64,000 nucleotides of DNA from Micromonospora sp. C28SCA-DRY-2 (GTDB lineage: Bacteria > Actinomycetota > Actinomycetes > Mycobacteriales > Micromonosporaceae). The DNA lies in contig NZ_JAUMKD010000006.1 of assembly GCF_030519475.1 (NCBI RefSeq), forward strand, positions 186,001 to 250,000, given 5' to 3'. Below are positions 51,081 through 60,093 of the stretch, piece by piece. Under the pieces are notes generated by a model. It ran no database searches and was not told where the DNA came from. It saw only the letters and a list, made by a program, of their open reading frames with translations. Within the stretch, counting starts at the first letter, position 1. Every line of letters starts with the position of its first letter. Made by a program: the position numbers and the translations under genes.

Positions 51081-51869
51081 ATGCTGCTCCGAAAGATCGC
51101 CACCGCCGCCGCCCTCGCCACCGCCACCGCCCTGCTCGTCCCGGCCACCGCCGCCGTCGCCGCACCGGACCGGGCCGACGCCGCGCCCGCCGCCACCGCC
51201 AGCACCGCCGCCGCCAACCCGGTCATCGTCGTCGGCGGGCTCAGCGGCGTCGCCGTCGCCTACGAGCCGCTCGCGGCTCGCCTGCGCGCCGACGGGTACC
51301 GCGTCTTCATCTACCAACTGCCCGGCCTCGGGCTCGGCGACATCCCCGCCTCCGCCCGCTCCTTCGCCGGCTACGTGGCCCAGGTCCGCGCGGCCACCGG
51401 CGCGGCCCGGGTGGACCTGGTCGGCCACTCCGAGGGCGGGCTCGTCTCCCGCTACTTCCTCAAGCGGCTCGGCGGCACCGGCGTCGTCGGCCGCTACGTC
51501 AGCCTCGGCTCACCCCAGTACGGCACCTACGTGGCCAACATCCTGAAGTTCCTCGGCCTCGGCAGTTGCGCCGGCGTGGTCGCCTGCCAGCAGATGTCGA
51601 TCGGCTCGGCGTTCCTCGCCGACCTCAACGCGGGCGACGACACCCCCGGCACGCTCCGGTACACCACCGTCCGCACGCTCCAGGACGAACTGGTCCGGCC
51701 GGTGGACAACGCGCTGCTCAACGACGGGTCGACCAACGTGCTGATCCAGTCGTACTGCCCGCTGCGGGTGGTCGGGCACCTCGGGCTGGTGCTCGACGGC
51801 ACCACCTACACGGTGGTCCGCGGCGCGCTGACCGACGCCCCGGTGCGACCCAACTGCTACGCGCTCTGA
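51081..51869 (+). CDS. Secreted triacylglycerol lipase-like alpha/beta hydrolase
   Basis: The 262-residue protein has a signal peptide (LRKIATAAALATATALLVPA, cleavage near AVA-AP) and a lipase class 2-like core: oxyanion strand PVIVVGGLSG, nucleophile elbow VGHSEGGLVSRYF, then SLGSPQYGTY. The catalytic His is probably in RVVGHLGLV. Four cysteines (GSCAGVVAC; SYC; NCY) can form two disulfides, as in secreted lipases. The ATG at 51081 has GGAGGT six bases upstream. The 268-bp gap before it contains TTGACG near 50981, a possible -35. Confidence 0.88.
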   Translation: MLLRKIATAAALATATALLVPATAAVAAPDRADAAPAATASTAAANPVIVVGGLSGVAVAYEPLAARLRADGYRVFIYQLPGLGLGDIPASARSFAGYVAQVRAATGAARVDLVGHSEGGLVSRYFLKRLGGTGVVGRYVSLGSPQYGTYVANILKFLGLGSCAGVVACQQMSIGSAFLADLNAGDDTPGTLRYTTVRTLQDELVRPVDNALLNDGSTNVLIQSYCPLRVVGHLGLVLDGTTYTVVRGALTDAPVRPNCYAL

Positions 51870-52066
51870 CGGCGCCGCCCGCGACGGTTCCGCGCCCGCG
51901 CCGATCCCGGTGCGGGCGCGGCGCCCCCGCGGTCGGCACGGGCCGGCGCGGTCGGATGACCGACACCGGGCGGGGCTGACAACGATCGGCCCTGCTCGAT
52001 AACCTGCGTCGCTGTCCACACACGACTCACCGGGTGCACGACGGCACCCGCCGAGGAGCCGCGACC

Positions 52067-54229
52067 ATGACCGATTCTCCGGTGGTACGCGCCGCCGAGC
52101 CGCCCACCGAACCGCCGCCGTCCGGCCGGGACATCGCCCACCGCCCGCCCGGCTACCCGAGCGCGCTGGTCTGGTTGCGCGCCGGGATCCTGCGCGACTG
52201 GCGGGGCGTGCTGGGCGCCTTCGTCGCCACCTGGTTCTACCTGCCGCTGGCCCTGCTCGCCGCGGTCTGGGGCGGCATCTCCTTCGCCGTCACCGGCCTC
52301 TTCGCCGGCGCGCTCGGCGTCGCCGACCAGCTCCCCGCCGAGGTGCGGGACACCCCGGTGGTCGGCCCGCTGGTCGACGCGTTCCTCAGCCGCTCGGGCG
52401 GGGTGCTCGGCGGCTTCCTCGGGTTCGCCGTCGGCTTCCTGGCCGGTTTCCTCCTGGTGCTGCTGCTGCCCTGGCACGCCGCGCTCGACGAGCCGGTCGC
52501 GCTGCTGACCGGCCTGCTCGGCATGGTGGCCGCCGCCGCCCTGATCGGCCTGCTCTACACCCTCTACCGGGTGCTGCTGGAACCCCGCCTGCTGGTGGTC
52601 TCCGGAGCCCGCGAGCCGAGCCGGCGGGAGGAGGCCCGGCTGCGCCCCGTGCTGGAGCAGTGCGCCCACCGGCTCGGCCTGCCCACCGTGCCGCGGCTGC
52701 TGATGGAGGACGACCCCGTCCTGGCCAACGCCCGGACGTACGCCCGGCACATCGTGGTGACCACCAGCGTGCTGACCGAGCCGGACGAGGAGGTCGCCGC
52801 GCTGCTCAGCCACGAACTGGTGCACTGGCGGGCCGGAGACGAGGTGACCAGCGCCTTCGTCCGGGGCGTCGCGCTGCCGCTGACCCTGGTGCACGCGGTC
52901 CCGGCGTGGCTGATGCGGACCTTCCCGCATCCGGCCACCAACTTCGTGGTGTTCCTGTTCTTCTGGCCGGTCCTGCTGACCATGAAGTACGTGGTGCTGC
53001 CGCTGCACGCCCGCGACGTCCGGGCGGCCGAGTACCGGGCGGACCTGGGCGCGGTGCTCACCGGCCACGTCGACGGGCTGCGCGCCATCCTGGAGCGGCG
53101 CCGGTCGTTCGAGACCGGGCGCAGCGGCTGGGACGAGGCGGTCTGCGCCACCCACCCGCCGCACGAGTTGCGACTGGACCGGCTCGACCGCGCGTCCGCC
53201 CCGGCGACCGTCGACGCCCCGGTCACCCCGGAGCTGATCTTCGGCAAGTCCGGGCCGATCGGCACCCCGAAGGGCTGGCTGGTCGCCGGCGCGGCGGCGC
53301 TGGCCCTGTGCGTGGGCATCGCCGGGCTGGGCGTGGTGCAGTGGGCCTTCTTCCGGCCCCAGGCGGCGGTGGACGGATACTTCTCCGCCCTCGCGGACCG
53401 GGACGTCGACGCGGCGCTCGACTGGCTGACCCCGGAGGAGCGCACCACCGTGGCCGACCGGAAACTGCTCGCCGACGTGCTCCGCGCCGACGGCTACCAG
53501 CCGCCGACCGACGTCGAGATCACCGGGCTGGAACGGGACGAGGACCGCGCCACCGCCACCGTCTCCTACCGGCTCGGCGGCGAGCGGCGTACCGGCACCC
53601 TCGCCCTGCGACGCGAGACGTCGGCCACCGCCGGCCTGTTCCACGGCTGGCGGGTCCTGGACGGCCTGACCCCGCTCGACGTGCCGCCCGGCCGCACCGG
53701 CCTGGCGCTCAACGGGGTGCCGATCCCGGCCACCGGCGAGGGCGGCGGGGTCCTGGCGCTGCCGGCCGGCGGTTATACGGCGACCGGCCCGGGCAGCGCG
53801 CTCAGCGAGGTGCCCCCGGAGCCGGTGCAGGTGGGCCCGGGGCAGCCGCAGGCCGTCCCGCTCGGCCTGAACCCGGTGGTCAAGCCGGCGGCCACCACCG
53901 CCGCCGAGGAGCGCGTCCGGGCCTACCTGGACGAGTGCGCCAAGAAGGCCGTCGCGGCTCCGGAGGGCTGCCCGTTCCGCTACTACGGCGACGGGGTACG
54001 GAAGATCACCTGGCAGGTGCTCGACTACCCTCGCATCAGCGTGGAGCTGACCGGCCCGGACACGGCCCGGGTCACCACCCCGTACGAGGGCCGGGGCCGG
54101 ATCCGCGCCACCGGCACCTCGACCGGCTACTTCGGTGGCACGACCCCCTTCACCGACGAGCAGGAACTGGTGGTGGACGGGGTCCTCACCGCCACCGGTG
54201 ACAGCCTCACCTTCCAGACCGGCGACTGA
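52067..54229 (+). CDS. M48 family membrane metalloprotease with large C-terminal extension
   Basis: The 720-residue protein has four N-terminal membrane helices (about residues 45-165) and an M48-type zinc protease domain with HELVHW at 249-254 and the probable third ligand Glu322 in RAAEYRADLGAV. Another membrane helix follows (GWLVAGAAALALCVGIAGLG, about 405). The remaining 300 residues are predicted outside the membrane: an NTF2-like segment (VDGYFSALADRDVDAALDWL) and a beta-rich region to the end. Ordinary HtpX is about 290 residues, so the tail is unusual. RBS GAGGAG precedes the ATG. The EACC1-like gene follows after 14 bp. Confidence 0.85.
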   Translation: MTDSPVVRAAEPPTEPPPSGRDIAHRPPGYPSALVWLRAGILRDWRGVLGAFVATWFYLPLALLAAVWGGISFAVTGLFAGALGVADQLPAEVRDTPVVGPLVDAFLSRSGGVLGGFLGFAVGFLAGFLLVLLLPWHAALDEPVALLTGLLGMVAAAALIGLLYTLYRVLLEPRLLVVSGAREPSRREEARLRPVLEQCAHRLGLPTVPRLLMEDDPVLANARTYARHIVVTTSVLTEPDEEVAALLSHELVHWRAGDEVTSAFVRGVALPLTLVHAVPAWLMRTFPHPATNFVVFLFFWPVLLTMKYVVLPLHARDVRAAEYRADLGAVLTGHVDGLRAILERRRSFETGRSGWDEAVCATHPPHELRLDRLDRASAPATVDAPVTPELIFGKSGPIGTPKGWLVAGAAALALCVGIAGLGVVQWAFFRPQAAVDGYFSALADRDVDAALDWLTPEERTTVADRKLLADVLRADGYQPPTDVEITGLERDEDRATATVSYRLGGERRTGTLALRRETSATAGLFHGWRVLDGLTPLDVPPGRTGLALNGVPIPATGEGGGVLALPAGGYTATGPGSALSEVPPEPVQVGPGQPQAVPLGLNPVVKPAATTAAEERVRAYLDECAKKAVAAPEGCPFRYYGDGVRKITWQVLDYPRISVELTGPDTARVTTPYEGRGRIRATGTSTGYFGGTTPFTDEQELVVDGVLTATGDSLTFQTGD

Positions 54230-54243
54230 TCGGGAGACCCGAC

Positions 54244-54645
54244 GTGACCGACGTGGACAACGCGACGCGGCAGCCGGTGCGGCTGACCATCGTTCCCCGG
54301 CACCGGCAGCCGCCCCAGGTCGCCCTGCTGGACTGGATCCACCGGCGGCCGGAGTACCGGCCGGCGGTCCGCCCGGCCGGCGGAGCGGGCGGCGGCCGGC
54401 CCGGGTTCAGCGACGCGGTCATCATCGCGGTGCTGGCGCAGGGGCTGCTGCCGGGGCTGTTCAACCTGTTGCAGACCTGGGTCGACCAGCAGCGCACCGA
54501 GGCGAGCATCCGGATCCAGTCCGGCGAGACCGAGGTGGAGTTGCAGGTCAACGGCCGGACCGACTCGGCCCGCCTGCTGGCCCAGGCGACCGAGGCGCTG
54601 CGCGCGGCCCGCGAACCGGGCGAGCTGCCCGACACCCCGGCCTGA
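54244..54645 (+). CDS. Short EACC1-like (effector-associated constant component) protein
   Basis: The 133-residue protein has an N-terminal strand-helix unit (PVRLTIVPRHRQPPQVALLD, WIHRRPEYRPAV), a Gly-rich linker, one hydrophobic helix (SDAVIIAVLAQGLLPGLFNL) and a C-terminal beta unit (EASIRIQSGETEVELQVNGR). This layout resembles EACC1, a small component described by comparative genomics next to caspase/CHAT and other effectors in bacterial conflict systems. The match is from memory of the pattern, not a profile search. The GTG at 54244 follows GGGAG. The neighbours M48 and TPR-CHAT support the reading. Confidence 0.55.
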   Translation: MTDVDNATRQPVRLTIVPRHRQPPQVALLDWIHRRPEYRPAVRPAGGAGGGRPGFSDAVIIAVLAQGLLPGLFNLLQTWVDQQRTEASIRIQSGETEVELQVNGRTDSARLLAQATEALRAAREPGELPDTPA

Positions 54646-54692
54646 CCCGCCCGGGGGTGTCCGGCGGCGCGGCCGGGCACCCTCGGGGCGGG
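54646..54692. terminator. Imperfect hairpin between convergent EACC1-like and aldo/keto reductase genes
   Basis: CCCGCCCGGGGGTG (54646-54659) pairs with CACCCTCGGGGCGGG (54678-54692) with one bulge and one mismatch, around an 18-nt G/C-rich loop. It fills the 53-bp gap between the two stop codons. Confidence 0.45.
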
Positions 54693-54698
54693 CCGTGC

Positions 54699-55571
54699 TC
54701 AAGCGGCCCGGGACAGCGCGGCGAACTCGTCGTCGGTCAGCGTCACCCCGGCCGCTGCCACGTTCTCCTCCAGGTGCGCCACCGACGACGTACCCGGGAT
54801 GGGGAGCATTACCGGCGACCGGCGCAACAGCCAGGCGAGCGCCAGTTGGGCGGGCGTCGCGCCGTGCTCGGCGGCGATCGCGTCCAGCGGACCGCCCGGC
54901 CGGGCCAGGTTGCCGGTGGCGATCGGGTACCAGGGGATGAAGGCCAGGTCGTTGCGCTCGCAGTGGTCGAGCACCGGCTCCGCGCCGCGGTCGGCGAGGT
55001 TGTAGAGGTTCTGCACCGAGGCGATCGGGGCGATCGTCCGGGCCGCCTCGATCTGCTCGACCGTCACCTCGGAGAGCCCGATGTGCCGGATCTTGCCCTC
55101 CTCCCGCAACAGCGCCAGTTCGCCGAGCTGGTCCTCCAGCGGCACCTTCGGGTCGATCCGGTGCAGCTGGTGCAGCGGGATGCAGTCCAGGCCGAGGTGA
55201 CGCAGGCTCAGCTCGGTCTGCTGGCGCAGGTACTCCGGCCGCCCGACCGGTCGCCAGTCGCCGGGCCCGGCGCGGGTGAACCCGGCCTTGGTCGCGATCA
55301 CCAGATCGTCCGGGTACGGGTGCAGCGCCTGGCGGATCAGCAGCTCGCTGACGAACGGCCCGTACGAGTCGGCGGTGTCGATGAAGGTGACGCCCAGCTC
55401 GACCGCGCGGCGCAGCACCCGCACCGCCTCGGCCGGGTCCTTCGGGTCACCCCACACGCCGGGGCCGGTGAGCTGCATCGCGCCGTAGCCGAGCCGGTCG
55501 ACCTGGAGGTCGCCGCCGATCCGGTAGGTGCCGGACGCCTTCGCGGGCGGCCGGCCGCCGTCGCCTGCCAT
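54699..55571 (-). CDS. Aldo/keto reductase
   Basis: The 290-residue NADPH-dependent reductase has the AKR TIM-barrel motifs: FIDTADSYGP with catalytic Asp and Tyr (about residues 63-72), Lys in LVIATKAGF, His in PLHQLHRIDP, and the cofactor-binding end PIPGTSSVAHLEENVAAAGV. It resembles the oxidoreductases often annotated as pyridoxal or general aldehyde reductases. It separates the EACC1-like gene from the CHAT gene on the opposite strand; involvement in that system is not evident. The ATG at 55571 is used. Confidence 0.92.
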   Translation of the reverse strand: MAGDGGRPPAKASGTYRIGGDLQVDRLGYGAMQLTGPGVWGDPKDPAEAVRVLRRAVELGVTFIDTADSYGPFVSELLIRQALHPYPDDLVIATKAGFTRAGPGDWRPVGRPEYLRQQTELSLRHLGLDCIPLHQLHRIDPKVPLEDQLGELALLREEGKIRHIGLSEVTVEQIEAARTIAPIASVQNLYNLADRGAEPVLDHCERNDLAFIPWYPIATGNLARPGGPLDAIAAEHGATPAQLALAWLLRRSPVMLPIPGTSSVAHLEENVAAAGVTLTDDEFAALSRAA

Positions 55572-55706
55572 AGTCGTGGTCCTCTCGTCGCCTGCGGCCA
55601 ATCTAGCCACCGCCGCCGGGCGCGATGTCGGCTTTGCGCTCGCGGGCCGTCGTACCGTTCTGCTACCCCTGAGGGAGCACGGCGGGAGCCGACCGGGGGA
55701 GGCCCG

Positions 55707-58700
55707 ATGTGGCGACGGAACACCGATCCAGTAGGTCGCCTGCGCCGGCGGCTGGACGCGTTCGGCTCCACCATGGACCCTCGGCACGTGCTCGACCCGG
55801 CGGCGATGCGGGACGCGGACGCGGTCGCCGACCTCGTCGCGGGGGCGGCCCGCCGCGACCGCGTCGACGACGCCACGGCGGAGGCCGTCTTCCTCATCGC
55901 CTGCCTGCACTGGTACCGGTACCAGGTGTTGCCGGCCGGCCAGGACCAGGCCGACCTGGATCACGCGGTGCTGCTCACCGAGATGCTGCTGGCCGCCGCC
56001 CCCGACAAGGTGCCGCCCTCGCTGGCGGCGATGCTGCGGGTGCACGGCCCCCGGTCCACCGCCGCCCGTGGCGGCGTGCCGGGGCAGCGGTCCGCGCCCC
56101 CCGACGCGGGCGCCCGCTCGGGCTCGCCCGGTCGGGCGGGTTCGCCCGCCGGTCCGGGCTCGTCCGGCGAGGAGGCGATGGGGCTGTTCCTGGAGGCGGT
56201 ACGGCTGATGGGCGGGGCCGAGCGCAGCGGCGACTACTCGGCCGCCGAGCGCGCCACCGACCTGCTGCGCCGGGCCGTCGCCGGCACGCCCGCGGGTGAC
56301 CCCGCCCGGCTGCACTACCTCTCCGCGCTCGGCAAGGCACACCGGGACCTGTTCCTGCACCGGGGCCGGTCGCCGGAGCACCTGCGGCGGGCGGTCGAGG
56401 CGCACCGGGAGAGCCTGGAATCCACGCCGGCGGGTGACCGGGAACGCCCGGTGCGGATGTTCCACCTCGGCAACGTGTTCGGCGACAGCTACGAGCTCAG
56501 CGGTGACCGGGCCGCGCTGGACAGGTCGATCACCCTGCTCGGCGACGCGGCCCGGGCCGCCGGGGCGGACCCCCGGATCCGGGCCATGGCCCGGGCCAAC
56601 CTCGGCCAGCGGCTGCGCGACCGGTGGCGGTCGCGCCACGATCCGGCCGACCTGGAGCGGGCGGTCGAGGCCCTCACCGCGGCCGCCGAGGGCATGGCCG
56701 ACCCGCGGCTGACCGTGCTGCTCGGCAGCGTCCTGGCCGACCGGTTCGTACGCGCCCAGGCCGCCGCCGACCGGGACGCCGCGATCGAGGCGTACCGCGC
56801 CGCGCTGGCCGCCGGCGGGCTCGACCGGGAACTGGCCGGCGTGGCCCGGGTCGGCCTGGCCGCGCTGCTCGGCGCCCGGCACGAGGCCGACGGCGACCCC
56901 GCCGACCTGGACGCGGCGATCGACGCCCACCTGGCCGCCGTCGCCGACGGGCCGAACCCGGACGGCCTGCGCCACGCCGCCGGCAAGCTGCTCGAACAGC
57001 GGTACGCCCGGGACCGGCGCGCCGCCGACCTCGACAACGCGATCCACCTGCTACGGCTCGGGGTCGCCGGCGCCTCCGACGACACCGAGCGGGCGGTCCG
57101 CCTCGCCGACCTCGCGCACGCGCTGCACAGCTGGCACGCCGCTCTGGACGGGTTCGACGCGCTGCGCGCCGCCGAGGACGCGCTGCGCGAAGCGGAGCGG
57201 CTGCTCCCGGCCGGGCACCCCGACCGCCCGAACGTGCTGAACAACCTCGGCGACCTGTGGCGGGAGATCGCCGACCGGACGGGCGCGGCCGACCGGCTGG
57301 AGCCGGCCGCCGCGGTGCTGCGGGAGGCGGTGGCCACGGCCCGGCCCGACTCACCGGAGCTGCCGGTGTACCTGTCCAACCTCGGCCTGGTGTTGCAGAC
57401 CCTGTTCGCCCGCACCCAGGACCTGGCCACCCTGACCGAGGCGGTCGAGGTGCTGCACCGGGCCGTCGCCACGAGCCCGGCCGAGCACCCGGACCGCTTT
57501 CTCGCCCTGACCAACTACGGCTCGGCGCTCAACCGCCGGGTCGAGGTGACCCTCGCCGCCCCGGGGGGCGTGGTCGAACCTGCCAGGCCGGACGTGGCGG
57601 CTGCGGTGGCGGCGCTGCGCGAGGCGGCGGACCTGGCACGGCGGGGCGCGGAGGCACGGGAGACCGGCCTGGCCCTCGGCACGCTGGCGCTGGCCAACCT
57701 GCTGCGCCACCAGGTGACCGGTGAGCCGGCGGCGCTCGACGAGGCGGTCGACGCGCTGGTGGCGGCCCGCGACGTCACCGACGGGAGCGGCCCGGAGCGG
57801 CACCGGCTGTCGATCAACCTCGGCAACATGCTGCTGCTGCGGTTCTGCCGGATCGGTCGCTCCGCAGACCTCGCCGCGGCCATCCGGGCCTACCGGGAGG
57901 CGCCGACCGGCCTCCCCGCCGGGCACCCCGACCGGGCGATGTGCCTGCTCAACCTGGCCGTCGCGCTGGACGAGGCGGCCGCCCGGGCCGGCGGCGGCGT
58001 CCCGGTCCTCGGCGGCGGCGCGCGGCCGGCCGAACCCGACCCGGCGGCGACCGCGCCCGCCGGGGAGTGGTCCGGCACCTCGCCCGGCGCGCTGCGCGCC
58101 GAGGCGCTCGCCGCGCTGCGCGAGGCCGCCGCCGTCGAGGCCGCGCCCTCGCTGTTGCGGGCCACCGCCGCCCGGCGGTACGCCACCCTCGCCGAGCACC
58201 TCGGCGACCTGCCCGCCGCCCTGACCGGGTACGCCTCGGCCATCGAGCTGATCGACCTGGTCGCCTGGCACGGCATGAATCCGGACGACCAGGCCCGGCT
58301 GCTGGCCCTGTTCCCCGGGCTGGCCGGGGCGGCCGCCGCGTGCGCCGTCGACGCGGGGCGGCCGGAGCGGGCGGTGGAGCTGCTGGAGTACGGCCGGGGA
58401 GTGCTGCTCACCCGGGTCCGCGACGCCCGGGTCAGCCTCGACGCGCTCCGCGACCGGGCGCCGGAGCTGGCCGACCGGTTCGCCGAGGTGCAGGCCGAAC
58501 TGGACGGCCTCAGCCAGAACTGGGCCCTGGCCACCACAACCGCGGGTGCCGCACCGGCCACCGGCGCGGCGGTCGGCGGGCCGGCCATCGGCGGCGACAG
58601 CGAAGCGCCGGCCGGGAACTCCGAGCGGCGGCACGAGCTGGCCGTCCGGCGGCGGGAGCTGCTGGCCGACATCCGCCGGCTGCCCGGCTTCGCGGACTTC

Positions 58701-59954
58701 CTCCGCCCACCCGTCTTCGCCGACCTGGCCCGGGCCGCCGGCCGGGGTCCGGTCGTGCTGGTCAACGTGGCGCGGCGCCGCTGCGACGCGCTGGTGGTCG
58801 ACGGCGGCGGCGTCCGGGTGGTCCCGCTGCCGCAGCTGACCTCGGCCGACCTGGTCGACCGGGTGGTCACCTTCCTCACCGCGATCGGCACGGCCACCGC
58901 GCCTCCCGGCACCGCGCCCGCCGGATCGGGCACCGCGCCCGCCGGATCGGACACCGCGCCCGCGGGCTCGGGCGGCGCACCTGCGGGGCCGGGCGGCGCA
59001 CCTGCGGGGCCGGGCGCCACGCCCACCGCACCCGGCGCGCCCGGTGGCGGGCCGGGCGAGGCGTTGGCCGACCAGCGGCGCCGGCTGGCGGCCCGGCGGA
59101 CGATCACCGGGACCCTCGACTGGCTGTGGCAGGCGGTGGCCCGCCCGGTGCTCGACGACCTCGGCCCGGCGACCGCCGGCCGCACCGACCTGACCCGCCT
59201 CTGGTGGTGCCCGACCGGGCTGCTCAGCCTGCTGCCCCTGCACGCCGCCGGCCCGCCCACCGGCGACGGGGCGCTGGACCGGGTCGTCCCGTCGTACACG
59301 GCCTCGCTGCGGGAGCTGCTGCGCGCCGACGACGGCCGGGCCGCCGGCTCCGCCGCGGTGGACGCGGCGCTCTTCGTCGGCCTGCCGCAGACCCCGGGCC
59401 TGGCCGACCTGCCCGGCGTCGCGCGGGAGCAGGAGATCGTGGCCCGGCACCTGGCCCGGGTGCGGCCGCTGACTGGCCCGGCGGCCACCCGGGAGGCGGT
59501 GCTCGCCGCGCTGGCCGGCCGCCCGGTCGCCCACCTGTCCTGCCACGGCACCCAGGACCTGGCCGCCCCGGCCCTCGGCCGGCTCGCGCTCGCCGACGGC
59601 CCGCTGCACGTGCGTGACCTGTGGCAGCTCCGCGCGACCGCGCCGGCCGGGCTGGCGGTGCTCTCCGCCTGCGAGACGGTACGCGGCGGAGCGGCCCTGC
59701 CCGACGAGACGATCAGCCTCGGCACCGCTTTCCAGCTCGCCGGCTTCCGGCACGTGATCGGCTCGCTCTGGTCCATCTCGGACGCGGTCACCGTCCGGCT
59801 CTGCGACCGCCTCTACGCCGGCCTGGCGGCCGGGCCGGGCCGGATCGACCCGGAGCGGGCCGCCGTCGCCCTGCACGGCGCGGTCCGCGAGACCCGGCAC
59901 GCGCTGCGCGAGGCCCCCGAACTCTGGGCCGCCTACGTGCACGTCGGCCCCTGA
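55707..59954 (+). CDS. TPR-CHAT protein (caspase-like protease with tetratricopeptide repeats)
   Basis: The 1415-residue protein has an N-terminal helical region, a long array of degenerate TPR-like helices (about residues 170-900; e.g. AHRESLESTPAGDRERPVRM, NVLNNLGDLWREIADRTGAA), a helical linker and a Gly/Ala/Pro repeat hinge. The C-terminal CHAT domain (about 1135-1415) has the catalytic dyad His1280 in HLSCHGTQ and Cys1322 in LSACETVRGG, plus GSLWSISDAV. CHAT proteases related to separase and caspases cleave partner proteins in conflict and programmed-death systems. The TPR array probably senses or holds the partner, and no STAND ATPase is fused. The ATG at 55707 follows GGGGGAGG. Confidence 0.9.
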   Translation: MWRRNTDPVGRLRRRLDAFGSTMDPRHVLDPAAMRDADAVADLVAGAARRDRVDDATAEAVFLIACLHWYRYQVLPAGQDQADLDHAVLLTEMLLAAAPDKVPPSLAAMLRVHGPRSTAARGGVPGQRSAPPDAGARSGSPGRAGSPAGPGSSGEEAMGLFLEAVRLMGGAERSGDYSAAERATDLLRRAVAGTPAGDPARLHYLSALGKAHRDLFLHRGRSPEHLRRAVEAHRESLESTPAGDRERPVRMFHLGNVFGDSYELSGDRAALDRSITLLGDAARAAGADPRIRAMARANLGQRLRDRWRSRHDPADLERAVEALTAAAEGMADPRLTVLLGSVLADRFVRAQAAADRDAAIEAYRAALAAGGLDRELAGVARVGLAALLGARHEADGDPADLDAAIDAHLAAVADGPNPDGLRHAAGKLLEQRYARDRRAADLDNAIHLLRLGVAGASDDTERAVRLADLAHALHSWHAALDGFDALRAAEDALREAERLLPAGHPDRPNVLNNLGDLWREIADRTGAADRLEPAAAVLREAVATARPDSPELPVYLSNLGLVLQTLFARTQDLATLTEAVEVLHRAVATSPAEHPDRFLALTNYGSALNRRVEVTLAAPGGVVEPARPDVAAAVAALREAADLARRGAEARETGLALGTLALANLLRHQVTGEPAALDEAVDALVAARDVTDGSGPERHRLSINLGNMLLLRFCRIGRSADLAAAIRAYREAPTGLPAGHPDRAMCLLNLAVALDEAAARAGGGVPVLGGGARPAEPDPAATAPAGEWSGTSPGALRAEALAALREAAAVEAAPSLLRATAARRYATLAEHLGDLPAALTGYASAIELIDLVAWHGMNPDDQARLLALFPGLAGAAAACAVDAGRPERAVELLEYGRGVLLTRVRDARVSLDALRDRAPELADRFAEVQAELDGLSQNWALATTTAGAAPATGAAVGGPAIGGDSEAPAGNSERRHELAVRRRELLADIRRLPGFADFLRPPVFADLARAAGRGPVVLVNVARRRCDALVVDGGGVRVVPLPQLTSADLVDRVVTFLTAIGTATAPPGTAPAGSGTAPAGSDTAPAGSGGAPAGPGGAPAGPGATPTAPGAPGGGPGEALADQRRRLAARRTITGTLDWLWQAVARPVLDDLGPATAGRTDLTRLWWCPTGLLSLLPLHAAGPPTGDGALDRVVPSYTASLRELLRADDGRAAGSAAVDAALFVGLPQTPGLADLPGVAREQEIVARHLARVRPLTGPAATREAVLAALAGRPVAHLSCHGTQDLAAPALGRLALADGPLHVRDLWQLRATAPAGLAVLSACETVRGGAALPDETISLGTAFQLAGFRHVIGSLWSISDAVTVRLCDRLYAGLAAGPGRIDPERAAVALHGAVRETRHALREAPELWAAYVHVGP
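58908..59025 (+). repeat. Short tandem repeats encoding the TPR-CHAT hinge
   Basis: About six 18-21 bp units around ACCGCGCCCGCCGGATCGGG and GGCGGCGCACCTGCGGGGCC encode TAPAGSG- and GAPAGPG-type peptides between the TPR region and the CHAT domain. It is likely a flexible linker of variable length. Confidence 0.75.
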
Positions 59955-60024
59955 CCCCCGACCCGCCAGCTCCGTTCCCCGCCTCCCGTCGCCGGGGCCG
60001 TGCGCGGTCCACGGATCGTCGGGT

Positions 60025-60050
60025 CCCGTGGCCGGGCCGCCGGCCGCGGG
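60025..60050. terminator. Hairpin between convergent TPR-CHAT and membrane-protein genes
   Basis: CCCGTGGCCGG (60025-60035) pairs with CCGGCCGCGGG (60040-60050) with a single G-T pair and a 4-nt loop. Confidence 0.6.
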
Positions 60051-60093
60051 TCGTGACCGACCGGCCGTTGGGTGCCGGTCCGGCCCGTCCCGT

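Noticed and set aside
54135..55706. Upstream extension of the TPR-CHAT frame
   Set aside because: It crosses the EACC1-like gene and the antisense aldo/keto reductase gene; the ATG at 55707 behind GGGGGAGG gives the real start.
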